In this document: piece after piece, positions 37,132 to 46,172 of the stretch
Numbering within the stretch: the stretch's first letter is position 1
Layout: every line of letters starts with the position of its first letter
Assembly (NCBI RefSeq): GCF_003003885.1
Contig: NZ_PVWN01000007.1
Span: forward strand, 62,001 to 126,000
Direction: 5' to 3'
Origin: Chlorogloea sp. CCALA 695
Lineage (GTDB): Bacteria; Cyanobacteriota; Cyanobacteriia; Cyanobacteriales; Chroococcidiopsidaceae
DNA length: 64,000 nucleotides
Notes under the pieces: model-generated
The model's database searches: none
The model's input: only the letters and a program-made list of their open reading frames with translations
What the model was told of the DNA's origin: nothing
Position numbers and translations under genes: made by a program

Positions 37132-38220
37132 CTAAGCGTTTTGGCATACTTCGGCAATTACTCGATCTACTTGGTTAAAGAAAGCAAGTTCTGAAAAATT
37201 AGAAATCGCCCAATCGCGAATGTCTTGATAATTCCAGTTAATTTCCTGTGCTTTTAACAGTGCGCTTTGGAGCGCATCGGGTGTTTGCTTAGGAAAAAAT
37301 ACTCCCGTTTTTCCTGGTACTTGCGTGTCTAATACACCCCCAGCACCATAGGCAATTACTGGGGTTCCACTAGCATTTGCTTCTATGGGTACTAACCCAT
37401 AATCTTCTAGGGCGGCTACAATTACCGAGCGGGCTTGAGCCATTAAACTTGATCTTTCGCTGTCTGTTACATGACCTAAAAATTTGATGTTACTTAAAGC
37501 TTTAGCCTCTAAGCGTAACTTCTCTGGCCCATTGCCAATAATTAATAAGGGCCATCCCAACCAATTGAAGGCTTCAACAATTACATCAATACGTTTATAA
37601 CTAATTAATCGGGCGGACGCTAGGTAGTAATCTTTTTTGGTGTCGGAAAATTCAAAATTGTTAGTACCGATGGGATAATTAATCACTACAGCTTGCTTAC
37701 CATAATTTTGCCGAATCCGCCCAGCTACGGTACTAGAATTAGCAATGTAATAATCTGGCTCTTGAGCATACTTTAAGTCTACTTTTCTCATTGCGCCAAA
37801 AATCGGTTCTAATACCGGGGCAAAATAGCGGTAATCTGCGTACTCTCGCAAATAAGTTTTTGTATCCCATAAAAACCTTGTGACGTTATGACAAAAACAA
37901 ATGTGCTTGGCTTTAGGGTTTTTGCGAACTGCTTTGGCGAAACTGGTGGTACTACTAATAATTAAGTCGTATGCTTGTAAGTCTAGAGCGCGGAAAGCTG
38001 GAAAATATAGAGGTGCTAACAGTCTAAAATACTTAGCCGCTCTTGGTATTTTTTGCAGAAAAGTTGTATTAACTAAACGTCCTTCTAAATCGATACTATT
38101 TTCTGGATCGTAGATCGATGTAAAAATATCGGCATCGGGATAATGCTTACAAAGTAGCTCAAAAACTCGCTCTGCGCCCCCGGGCTGTGTTAAGTAATCG
38201 TGGACTAGAGCAATTTTCAT
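37132..38220 (-). CDS. Glycosyltransferase family 4, WbaZ-like
   Basis: 362 residues, starting MKIALVHDYLTQPGGAERVF with the GGAE acceptor loop. IGNGPEKLRLEA and the donor-site region VAALEDYGLVPIEANASGTP carry the E-x7-E pattern. FCHNVTRFLWD is typical of the WbaZ/mannosyltransferase-like subgroup. It is the first gene of the minus-strand polysaccharide region, with a 40-base gap to the Wzc-like gene, so they are probably co-transcribed. A HepB equivalent is possible but not established. Confidence 0.87.
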   Translation of the reverse strand: MKIALVHDYLTQPGGAERVFELLCKHYPDADIFTSIYDPENSIDLEGRLVNTTFLQKIPRAAKYFRLLAPLYFPAFRALDLQAYDLIISSTTSFAKAVRKNPKAKHICFCHNVTRFLWDTKTYLREYADYRYFAPVLEPIFGAMRKVDLKYAQEPDYYIANSSTVAGRIRQNYGKQAVVINYPIGTNNFEFSDTKKDYYLASARLISYKRIDVIVEAFNWLGWPLLIIGNGPEKLRLEAKALSNIKFLGHVTDSERSSLMAQARSVIVAALEDYGLVPIEANASGTPVIAYGAGGVLDTQVPGKTGVFFPKQTPDALQSALLKAQEINWNYQDIRDWAISNFSELAFFNQVDRVIAEVCQNA

Positions 38221-38692
38221 ATAATTAAAAAATCTAAGTATTATTGCGGAGTTGGGGAATTTGAGTCTAATCTTAGTTATATTTGTCTGGACAGCACCGC
38301 AGTAAGCTTTGTTACTTTCGTTTCGGTGGCACCTAAGTATTCACTGCTCATAATACTTAGAGACGAGCTTCTAATTTAATTCACAAGATATTACCTGTAC
38401 CTAGAGATAGAAGTGCTTGTAATACTTAATAAATTCTTGGTCACCAAAGCTCGAATTTTCAATAACTTAAGGGACGGCTAAATTGCCCTACCTATTTATT
38501 TATAAGCAACATCTACGGCTTAATTTACATATTACTGTAAAGAGTTTGTAATGAAACTGTAAAATCACAGATTTTATTAAGATTTTTTCAAGCCATTCTA
38601 AGATATCTAGGTGAAAATACTAATATTAATCTGCCTGCACTGAGGTTTATGTGGTATCCTTGACGATCTGTTGCAGATTTTGGCATTGCAGT
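38221..38692. other. Divergent promoter region of the polysaccharide cluster and rnhA
   Basis: About 470 bases between the divergent GT4 and rnhA genes. AT-rich, with no clear ORF or hairpin. Length suggests complex regulation of the polysaccharide operon, but no operator is identified. Confidence 0.4.
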
Positions 38693-39613
38693 ATGTCTTC
38701 TTCCAGCACAATTCAAAGTGTCTATACCGATGGAGCTTGTACAGGCAATCCTGGCCCTGGGGGTTGGGGTGTAGTGGTTTATTATACAGATAACTCAGTG
38801 CGCGAGTTTGGTGGTAATGAAAAACAGACTACCAACAATCGGATGGAAATGCAGGCAGCGATCGCTGCATTAAGCTTTTTAACAGAAAATCAACCAAAAG
38901 AACCCATTACCCTTTATACCGACAGTGAATATTTAATTAAAGGTGTAACTCAGTGGGTGAAAAATTGGAAGAAAAAAGGTTGGAAAACTGCTCAAGGGAA
39001 GCCTGTACTCAATCAAGACCTGTGGGAAAACCTCGACCAATTAAACAGTAAATTGGTATTGTGGCAACACGTGCGGGGTCATGCGGGAAATGTGGGGAAC
39101 GAACGCTGCGATGCGATCGCGCGAGCTTTTGCTAATAACAAAACTATATCCTTGCAATCAGGAAAACAAAATCTACCAAAGGAACCACATAAAAAAATAG
39201 GTGTACCTTTAACAGAATTAATTGAGGAGAAGGGCGACAATGCCATAACTGACCAAACCATTCAACCATTGCCTTTAGTGGCAAAAATGACAAATATGGA
39301 TTTACCTGCCTCTTTAAATACTCATGCAGAGGAACTGCCCCGCGAGATCAAAGTAGGACAATTACGCCACTTGATCGATACACTACGAATCGCCGAAGAA
39401 ATCGCTACTAAAGGCTACCTAATTACAAGCTCGGAACTCGCCGATTTGATGGATGTTCACGCCAGCGCCGTTACCAGTCGCGGAGACGAATGGCGCTGGC
39501 GTAATTGGATTGTGTCTAGGGTAAGACGAGAAGGCAATCAAATTTTGTGGGAATTAGAACGGGGAGATGAGGTTACGACGACTGGCTATAACTCCGACCC
39601 CGCCACTGAGTAG
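38693..39613 (+). CDS. rnhA: Ribonuclease HI with C-terminal winged-helix-like extension
   Basis: Removes RNA from RNA-DNA hybrids. The RNase H domain fills the first ~145 residues with all four acidic residues in context: YTDGACTGNPGPGG, NNRMEMQAAI, LYTDSEYLI and RGHAGNVGNERCDAIA. The extra ~150 residues include an unstructured linker and then a compact region (TSSELADLMDVHASAVTSRG, NWIVSRVRREGNQILWELER) that reads like a helix-turn-helix. Start taken at ATG 38693 (MSSSSTIQ); a GTG 14 codons earlier adds an unlikely Cys-rich lead. The last 41 bases overlap the convergent cruG gene. Confidence 0.92.
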   Translation: MSSSSTIQSVYTDGACTGNPGPGGWGVVVYYTDNSVREFGGNEKQTTNNRMEMQAAIAALSFLTENQPKEPITLYTDSEYLIKGVTQWVKNWKKKGWKTAQGKPVLNQDLWENLDQLNSKLVLWQHVRGHAGNVGNERCDAIARAFANNKTISLQSGKQNLPKEPHKKIGVPLTELIEEKGDNAITDQTIQPLPLVAKMTNMDLPASLNTHAEELPREIKVGQLRHLIDTLRIAEEIATKGYLITSSELADLMDVHASAVTSRGDEWRWRNWIVSRVRREGNQILWELERGDEVTTTGYNSDPATE

Positions 39614-40760
39614 GAGTACGGTTAGCAGACAAGAAGATTCTTAGTACCGCTAAAGGATCGGCTAATGGAGAAAGCCAAAACAACCAGCCGCCAGAGGCTG
39701 TCGAAAAATCGTAAGCCGAAGCAACTGCTAGTAACAATGCCCAACGAATAACTAAAAGAAAGGTATTTAATCCTAATAACAGCAGGGGTAAAAGAGTCGA
39801 AGGCGGTATGAAGCAAAAGTACAGGGCAACAAACAAAGGTAATGCTTGCACCGATAGCAATAGCCATAAATCGCCCCAAACTTGAGCCATTGATGACGCA
39901 TCTTTAAGATCGAGCGATCGCCCCCATTCTTTCCAAGTTTCCAAAGCTCCCTCATACATCCGCACCTTAAGGACTTTAGACCCATCTAAAAAGCCGACTT
40001 TGAAGCCTTGGGCGGCGATATTTCTCGCCAAGGTAACATCATCACAAAAGGACGCTTTCGCGCTGGTATAGCCCCCTACGGCTGCCAAAACTGAGCGACG
40101 GCATAAAAAACATTGTCCGTTTGCCATTACTCGTTCGGCAATGTCGCTATCAACTCCCGCACTTTCAAATCTATAGAGTAAAGTCATTAAAAGTGCGGGT
40201 TGCAACCAACACTCCCCAGGATATTTGAGTACAAATTGCGGCGACAAGGATACTAAATCGTAACCTTCGGCATTGGCAACGTTAACTAATCCGGCAATTA
40301 ACCCAGCTTTGGGCTGAGTATCTGCATCCATGCCCAAAATCCACTGACTTTGGGCGGAACTCTGCATAAAGCCACTATGTAAAGCCCAAGGACGACCTAC
40401 CCAACCGGGCGGTAAAGCCTCATCATTTATTAACCGAAAGCGCGGATCTTTTTGGCTTGCAGCTTTGACAAGTTCTGGCGTTCCATCTTTAGAGTAGCTG
40501 TCTACAATGGTAATTTCTCGCACTTCGTAACTTTGCTGACTTAACCCTGCCAAACAGGGACTAATCCGTTCGGCTTCATTCAGCGTTGGTACTACTACGC
40601 TGACCGTAGCTAATAGTTCTGGTGTCCCTTTGCCAGGTTGAATCGGCGCATGACGACTCGCTCCTTTTACCAGCCGCGACAGCAAAACTGCCGTAGCTGG
40701 TAGTTGAATTAGTAATAGTCCAAAAGCAAGCCCACTTTCTACAGTCAACCAGTCACTCAC
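39573..40760 (-). CDS. cruG: Carotenoid 2'-O-glycosyltransferase CruG
   Basis: GT2-family membrane enzyme, 395 residues, that adds the sugar to 2'-hydroxylated carotenoids in myxoxanthophyll (myxol glycoside) synthesis. An N-terminal helix (about 10-30), GT-A domain with VSVVVPTLNEAERISPCLAG, ITIVDSYSKDGT and ILGMDADTQP, then several C-terminal helices (about 290-370). The pairing with cruF, 20 bases upstream, is the known cyanobacterial arrangement and the strongest evidence for this name. GTG start at 40758-40760. The 3' end overlaps rnhA. Confidence 0.85.
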   Translation of the reverse strand: MSDWLTVESGLAFGLLLIQLPATAVLLSRLVKGASRHAPIQPGKGTPELLATVSVVVPTLNEAERISPCLAGLSQQSYEVREITIVDSYSKDGTPELVKAASQKDPRFRLINDEALPPGWVGRPWALHSGFMQSSAQSQWILGMDADTQPKAGLIAGLVNVANAEGYDLVSLSPQFVLKYPGECWLQPALLMTLLYRFESAGVDSDIAERVMANGQCFLCRRSVLAAVGGYTSAKASFCDDVTLARNIAAQGFKVGFLDGSKVLKVRMYEGALETWKEWGRSLDLKDASSMAQVWGDLWLLLSVQALPLFVALYFCFIPPSTLLPLLLLGLNTFLLVIRWALLLAVASAYDFSTASGGWLFWLSPLADPLAVLRIFLSANRTPTQWRGRSYSQSS

Positions 40761-40780
40761 AATGTGTTGTCCAATAATAA

Positions 40781-41686
40781 TTACTTGTAAGCAACTTGTT
40801 TGACGGGTATTACAGTCAGGTTATTGTTAATGTCTGCTGTTGTCTCTCCTGGAGTTGCCATATTCCAAAGGGCGATCGCCGGAATTACACCCACAACCAC
40901 CCCTAACAATACAGGAATCCAATAACCCGCCGCACAACTCATCACTGCCGCGAAGATAAAGTTAGTTAAGTAAACTATTAAAGGTACGGTTAATTGCGGT
41001 TTTTGTAGTTTGGCAATTGGTGTAGTTTTCCACAATAAAGCGGCTACGCTCATAAATAAAGCGCTAGTCCCAAACCAGCCAGCATAGTTTTTATAAGGCG
41101 TACCAAAAAATGCCCCGGGTTCTTCCCAAAACCAAAAGGGAACGGCCGTTTGACTCATGGCGGGTTCTAAAGCAAAGTCCCAAGAAGTAAAAATTGCCGC
41201 ACCCAATGCGATCGCACCTAAATGCCGTAACAATGTAGGTTTTTGGTCTACCTTTAACCCTACTCGTGCCAGCAAGTAGGCTGCTAATCCCACATAAAAC
41301 CAAGACAACGGAATTGTAAACGGTACTAACCCAGCAATTTTATAACCCAAACCGCTTAGATAACTATAGTCACCAAAAGGAAAACCTATACTTGTTCCAA
41401 GTAATTCGCTACCTAAAGATATAACAATTGTCGGCAGCATAAATAATAGCCAAGCTTTAACGCCTAACTGCCTATAGGCATAAATCGATACCGCAGCTAT
41501 TCCTAGTAAAATATCTGATACTCCACCACCTGCCATACTCAATTGAAAAGCTGTTTGTCCCACGCTTCCCAAGTTTGTAATTACCTCGGCGTGAGGTACG
41601 ACTAACAATAAACCTGCTAGTCCAAAAACTTTTGCCAAAATATGACCGCCTAAGCAGAAGCGCTCTGCTCTAACAAGTTGCTGCAT
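40781..41686 (-). CDS. cruF: Carotenoid 1',2'-hydratase CruF (DUF422 family)
   Basis: Integral membrane protein of 301 residues with about seven to eight helices that hydrates the psi end of gamma-carotene, a step toward myxoxanthophyll. Motifs: LGTSIGFPFGDYSYLSGLGY near 95-115, PFTIPLSWFYVGLAAYLLAR near 117-140, SWDFALEPAMS near 165-175 and PYKNYAGWFGTSALFM near 195. These are the conserved acidic and aromatic blocks of DUF422. With cruG downstream it forms a two-gene operon. crtR, at the left of the window, acts in the same pathway. Confidence 0.88.
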   Translation of the reverse strand: MQQLVRAERFCLGGHILAKVFGLAGLLLVVPHAEVITNLGSVGQTAFQLSMAGGGVSDILLGIAAVSIYAYRQLGVKAWLLFMLPTIVISLGSELLGTSIGFPFGDYSYLSGLGYKIAGLVPFTIPLSWFYVGLAAYLLARVGLKVDQKPTLLRHLGAIALGAAIFTSWDFALEPAMSQTAVPFWFWEEPGAFFGTPYKNYAGWFGTSALFMSVAALLWKTTPIAKLQKPQLTVPLIVYLTNFIFAAVMSCAAGYWIPVLLGVVVGVIPAIALWNMATPGETTADINNNLTVIPVKQVAYK

Positions 41687-41876
41687 GAAAACTCCCTAAC
41701 AATATTTGACACTCCAAAAGCATCTTTATCAGTTTACAAATCTTTAAGAGAATATTGTAATTATTTTCTTAATTTAGTGCGATCGCCATCAATTAATTTT
41801 ATTTTCCTCAAAGGTACGGTCAGCTTAAAACAATTCCTAGATAAATTAAACTATATATTGACAATTGCAAAAAATA

Positions 41877-42308
41877 ATGCTATCAAAAATACCTTGGCTG
41901 GCTTTAACTCTACTTTTAGCTACGAACACTACTCTCGGCGGGTTTTTAGCTGCTTGGCACGAGCATTGGTCAGTTTGGGTAGTAGTTGCCCTAGTTATTT
42001 TGTTGATAGCAGCAATGTTATCTTGTTCGTGGGCAACCATCCGCGATAGCTTTGCTCATTTACTTGCTTCAGACTTGAGAGCATTTATAGTTGCGGTGCT
42101 GATTTCTTTATTGGGTGTACTGATTGTTTTTTGGTTACACACCCTTGCTCATTTTTTAGTGATTGTTTGTGCTTTTTTGTTAGTCAAGATAGATATGCAG
42201 GCAGCTAATTTTAGCGATCGCCAAATCTTTAGAACTATATGTTTTACATCTATGTTGGGTTTATTGCTAGGTAGAGCAACGGAGTATTTAATCTCAATCT
42301 TATTTTGA
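41877..42308 (+). CDS. Hypothetical multi-pass membrane protein
   Basis: Protein of 143 residues from the ATG at 41877 (MLSKIPWLALTLLLATNTTL); a TTG four codons earlier is less likely. Four to five hydrophobic helices fill it, with one charged patch near residues 105-115 (KIDMQAANFSDRQIFR). No family recognised. It is divergent from cruF and ends in a strong bidirectional terminator shared with rpmA, so it appears to be a single-gene transcript. Confidence 0.7.
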   Translation: MLSKIPWLALTLLLATNTTLGGFLAAWHEHWSVWVVVALVILLIAAMLSCSWATIRDSFAHLLASDLRAFIVAVLISLLGVLIVFWLHTLAHFLVIVCAFLLVKIDMQAANFSDRQIFRTICFTSMLGLLLGRATEYLISILF

Positions 42309-42313
42309 AAGTA

Positions 42314-42350
42314 AAAAACTAGGCTAATAAAAAACTAGCCTAGTTTTTTA
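42314..42350. terminator. Bidirectional terminator between membrane-protein gene and rpmA
   Basis: AAAAAACTAGGCTA and TAGCCTAGTTTTTT form a perfect 14-bp stem with a nine-base loop. T-runs serve both strands. It sits between two convergent stops. Confidence 0.93.
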
Positions 42351-42363
42351 ATTGTATTGCTGA

Positions 42364-42633
42364 CTAAGCCGCAGCTAAGACTGGAGCATATACACTTACT
42401 TTTTTGCGGTCTTTGCCTTTCCTTTCAAAAGTTACAACCCCATCAATTAGCGCAAACAAAGTATCATCGCTACCGATTCCTACATTGTTACCGGGGTGAA
42501 ATTTTGTACCGCGCTGACGCACAAGAATATTGCCTGCACGTACAACTTGACCGCCGTAACGTTTGACTCCCAACCTTTGGGCGTTTGAATCGCGCCCGTT
42601 CCGGGTACTACCTGTTCCTTTCTTATGAGCCAT
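42364..42633 (-). CDS. rpmA: 50S ribosomal protein L27
   Basis: 89 residues, beginning [20 protein letters not shown] and continuing [41 protein letters not shown]: the universal L27 sequence. L27 contacts the peptidyl transferase centre through its N-terminal tail. It follows rplU on the same strand, the usual order, but a 98-base spacer with a GATCCCCCC hairpin repeat lies between them. Confidence 0.98.
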   Translation of the reverse strand: MAHKKGTGSTRNGRDSNAQRLGVKRYGGQVVRAGNILVRQRGTKFHPGNNVGIGSDDTLFALIDGVVTFERKGKDRKKVSVYAPVLAAA

Positions 42634-42665
42634 GATTCCTCTTTTTTTACTAAAAAAACTAGGGA

Positions 42666-42695
42666 GATCCCCCCTTAAAAAGGGGAGAAATATTT
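42666..42695. repeat. GATCCCCCC dispersed repeat, copy 2 (shortened), in the rplU-rpmA spacer
   Basis: gatccccccttaaaaagggg followed by agaaatattt. The CCCC/GGGG stem lies between rplU and rpmA, where it could slow transcription or set the ratio of the two proteins. It lacks the TAACCCCCC block of the other copies. Confidence 0.6.
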
Positions 42696-42731
42696 AAAGC
42701 ACACCGACAAGCAAAATTTGAAAACGTCCTC

Positions 42732-43118
42732 TTATTCTGCTTCCGGTTGATTTGGTGTTTCCACCATTGGGGTATCAGTTTCGGGAGCCGTAAACACTGC
42801 ACCATTAAAACTAATGGAGTTAATCATTAGTCTAGTCACTTCTTGACGATGCCCCCGCTTTTTGCGAGTTTTCTTTTTGGGCTTCATCTTGTAAACAAGG
42901 ATTTTGCGCGCCCGGAAGTGCCGCATTATCGTACCTTCTACCGTTGCACCCTCAACAAAAGGCTGTCCGATAGTTATGTCGTTATCGTTATTAACTAATA
43001 AAACTGTTTCTAAAGTCAACGTTTCTTCAGGTTCAAGATGCAGTAATTCAATGTCGTAAAAGCGACCTGGCTCAACTCGTAGTTGTTTGCCGCCCGTTTC
43101 AATGATTGCGTAAGTCAT
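42732..43118 (-). CDS. rplU: 50S ribosomal protein L21
   Basis: 128 residues: [40 protein letters not shown] and [11 protein letters not shown] are diagnostic. The C-terminal ~25 residues ([16 protein letters not shown]) are a short acidic extension seen in many cyanobacterial L21s. It heads the rplU-rpmA operon and is divergent from polA. Confidence 0.97.
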   Translation of the reverse strand: MTYAIIETGGKQLRVEPGRFYDIELLHLEPEETLTLETVLLVNNDNDITIGQPFVEGATVEGTIMRHFRARKILVYKMKPKKKTRKKRGHRQEVTRLMINSISFNGAVFTAPETDTPMVETPNQPEAE

Positions 43119-43268
43119 GGGATGATTTGTAAGTTTGCCGTACAGGTAGCTGGTTTTTTTAGATAAATTCCAGCATTTGCCACGTGTCTACCCGATCCGA
43201 GCAGAAATTAGACAGCCGATCTAGCATTATATAAGACTAACTGAATATTTGTAAATCTATAACTTATT

Positions 43269-46172
43269 ATGTATAACACTTCAACTCGCCCGATATTTAT
43301 TTTAGTTGACGGACATTCTTTAGCTTTTCGGTCGTATTTTGCCTTTGCTAAAGGACGGGATGGCGGGTTAAAAACAACTACAGGCATTCCTACCAGTGTT
43401 TGTTTTGGTTTTCTTAAAGCATTATTAGAAGTAATGAGCGTCCAGAAACCTGAAGCAATGGCGATCGCATTTGATTTGGGTTTACCGACTTTTCGCCACG
43501 AAGCCGACGATACTTATAAAGCCGATCGTCCTGGTACACCAGAAGATTTTGTCCCCGACTTAAAGAATTTGCACGAATTGTTAGAAGGCTTGAGTATCCC
43601 AATTTTAACGGCTCCAGGTTATGAAGCTGACGATATTTTGGGTACATTGGCGATGCAAATGAGCGCGGTGGGGTATGAAGTAAAAATTCTGACAGGCGAT
43701 CGCGATTTATTTCAACTTGTCGATCCCCAAAAGCACATTGGAGTTTTATATCTCAGCACCACTTTTATACAACGTGGCGGTACTGGCCCTAGCGACTTTG
43801 GTAGCGAGCAAGTCCAAGAAAAGCTAGGAGTTTTACCCTCGCAAGTAGTTGACTTTAAAGCATTGTGTGGCGATAAATCCGATAATATTCCTGGTGTGCG
43901 AGGAATTGGCGAAAAAACTGCCGTTCAATTATTGACAACTTATAATAATCTCGATCAAATTTACGCTTCTATAGAGCAAATTAAAGGCGCTACGCAAAAG
44001 AAGCTAGTAGAAGGTAAAGAAGACGCTTACCACTCGCGTTTTATGGCGCAAATTGTGCTGAATGTACCTGTAGAACTTCAGTTAGAAGACTGCAAACTTA
44101 CGGGTTTTGACAGTAGTAAATTAGAGCCAATTTTAGAAAAGCTAGAATTTAAGACCTTTTTAGGCAAAGTTAATCAAATCCAACAGCGATTTGGTGGCGT
44201 TGTCGAGGAAAAACCCGCCACAGCTTCTCCCGTTGTTGAAGAACCGGAGTTTGCCAGCGATGACTTGTGGTTTTTTAGCGCCGCCGATACCGCCAGTGCC
44301 AAGCAGCAACTAATCTCGCCCATTACACCACAAATTATTGATACCCAAGCTAAGTTAAGGCAATTAATCGAGAGATTGCAAACTTTTACAGACACTAATA
44401 CCCCCGTTGCATGGGATACGGAAACCACAGATTTAGAGCCAAGAGACGCGCAATTGGTCGGAATTGGTTGTTGTTGGGGTAGCGAAACAACAGAGATGGC
44501 TTACATCCCTCTTGGACATAAAGCTGGGGCAAATTTAGATACCGCTACTGTACTAAATGAATTGAGAAGCATTTTAGAAAGTAACGATTATCCTAAATCA
44601 TTGCAAAATGCTAAATTTGACCGCTTAGTTTTGCATTGTCAGGGCATAAATCTAGCTGGAGTCGTGTTTGATACGATGCTGGCAAGTTATGTTTTAGATC
44701 CAGATAGCAGCCACAATTTAAGCGATTTAAGCCAAAAGTATTTAGGGATAACTGCGAAAAGCTATACAGAGTTAGTCCCCAAAGGTCAAACAATTGCCGA
44801 CATTGACATTCCTGCCGTTGCTGACTATTGCGGGATGGATGTTCATTGTACGTTTAAATTAGTACCCAAACTTAGAGCCGAATTAGCCAAAGTACCCAAT
44901 TTACACAAGTTGCTAATAGACGTAGAGCAACCTTTAGAGCCTGTTTTGGCGCAAATAGAGTATGACGGAATACGGATTGATTCAGAATACCTAAAAGAGC
45001 TTTCAGACAAGTTAGAGCAAGATTTAGCAGCTTTAGAAATTCAAGCTTACGCCGCCGCCGGAGAAAAGTTTAATTTAGGTTCGCCCAAACAGTTGAGTGT
45101 ATTATTGTTTGACAAACTCAACTTAGATCGCAAAAAGTCGCGGAAGATTGCTACAGGTTATTCTACCGATGCAGCAACTTTAGAAAAATTGCAAGGGGAT
45201 CACGCCGTAGTTGATGCACTTTTAGAATACAGAACTTTATCTAAACTGAAATCTACCTATGTTGATGCCCTTCCCGCGCTAGTACGCACTGATACGGGGC
45301 GCTTGCATACTAATTTTAACCAAACCGTCACCTCTACTGGGCGCTTATCTTCTTCTAATCCCAACTTGCAAAATATCCCAATTCGGACAGCTTTTAGTCG
45401 GCTAATTCGTAAAGGTTTTATTCCCGAAACTGGCTGGTTGATGGTAGCGGCGGATTATTCACAAATTGAGTTGCGAATTTTGGCGCATTTATGCCAAGAA
45501 CCGATATTAGTTGAAGCGTACCAAGGTAACGAGGATATTCATACTGTTACAGCACGATTGTTGTTTGAAAAAGATACCGTTACACCCGATGAGCGGAGAC
45601 TGGCGAAAACTATCAATTTTGGCGTAATTTATGGGATGGGCGCTCAAAGGTTTGCTAGAGAAACTGGGATGAAAGCCACTGAAGGTAAGGTTTTTATTGA
45701 GAAATTTAACCAAACTTACCCGATGGTTTTTGCTTATTTGCAAACAATGCAACAACAAGCGATCGCAAATGGTTATGTAGAAACAATTTTTGGTCGTCGT
45801 CGTTACTTTAATTTTACAAGCGATCGCCTCCGCAAGTTGCATAACTCCAAAATTGAAGACATTAACCTAGATGAAATTCGCGGTTTGACAGCTAATGATG
45901 CAGGGTTATTAAGGGCGGCGGCTAATGCACCCATCCAAGGATCGAGCGCTGATATTATCAAAGTGGCAATGATTCAACTGCACGATATTTTAAAAAATTA
46001 CCAAGCGCGAATACTGTTGCAAGTTCACGACGAATTAGTATTTGAAGTTCCATCCGATGAGTGGGAAAACTTGCAGATTCAAATTAAATCGACAATGGAA
46101 AATGCGGTAAAACTCAGTGTTCCTTTAATGGTTGATGTTCGTGCGGGTAATAATTGGATGGAAACAAAATGA
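43269..46172 (+). CDS. polA: DNA polymerase I
   Basis: 967 residues. 5'-3' exonuclease domain (about 1-300) with ILVDGHSLAFRSYFAF, APGYEADDILGT and GDKSDNIPGV. Proofreading exonuclease domain (about 350-540) with intact ExoI AWDTETTDLE, ExoII NAKFDRLVL and ExoIII YCGMDVHCT, so 3'-5' proofreading should be active. Polymerase domain with DYSQIELRILAHL, RRLAKTINFGVIYGMG and QVHDELVFE. It functions in Okazaki fragment processing and repair. The stop overlaps the next ATG (ATGA), coupling it to the Rpn-family gene, an unusual partner. Confidence 0.97.
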   Translation: MYNTSTRPIFILVDGHSLAFRSYFAFAKGRDGGLKTTTGIPTSVCFGFLKALLEVMSVQKPEAMAIAFDLGLPTFRHEADDTYKADRPGTPEDFVPDLKNLHELLEGLSIPILTAPGYEADDILGTLAMQMSAVGYEVKILTGDRDLFQLVDPQKHIGVLYLSTTFIQRGGTGPSDFGSEQVQEKLGVLPSQVVDFKALCGDKSDNIPGVRGIGEKTAVQLLTTYNNLDQIYASIEQIKGATQKKLVEGKEDAYHSRFMAQIVLNVPVELQLEDCKLTGFDSSKLEPILEKLEFKTFLGKVNQIQQRFGGVVEEKPATASPVVEEPEFASDDLWFFSAADTASAKQQLISPITPQIIDTQAKLRQLIERLQTFTDTNTPVAWDTETTDLEPRDAQLVGIGCCWGSETTEMAYIPLGHKAGANLDTATVLNELRSILESNDYPKSLQNAKFDRLVLHCQGINLAGVVFDTMLASYVLDPDSSHNLSDLSQKYLGITAKSYTELVPKGQTIADIDIPAVADYCGMDVHCTFKLVPKLRAELAKVPNLHKLLIDVEQPLEPVLAQIEYDGIRIDSEYLKELSDKLEQDLAALEIQAYAAAGEKFNLGSPKQLSVLLFDKLNLDRKKSRKIATGYSTDAATLEKLQGDHAVVDALLEYRTLSKLKSTYVDALPALVRTDTGRLHTNFNQTVTSTGRLSSSNPNLQNIPIRTAFSRLIRKGFIPETGWLMVAADYSQIELRILAHLCQEPILVEAYQGNEDIHTVTARLLFEKDTVTPDERRLAKTINFGVIYGMGAQRFARETGMKATEGKVFIEKFNQTYPMVFAYLQTMQQQAIANGYVETIFGRRRYFNFTSDRLRKLHNSKIEDINLDEIRGLTANDAGLLRAAANAPIQGSSADIIKVAMIQLHDILKNYQARILLQVHDELVFEVPSDEWENLQIQIKSTMENAVKLSVPLMVDVRAGNNWMETK

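Noticed and set aside
41678-42049. Open frame overlapping the membrane-protein gene at 41877
   Set aside because: Overlaps a better ORF with membrane helices and starts inside cruF; no support.
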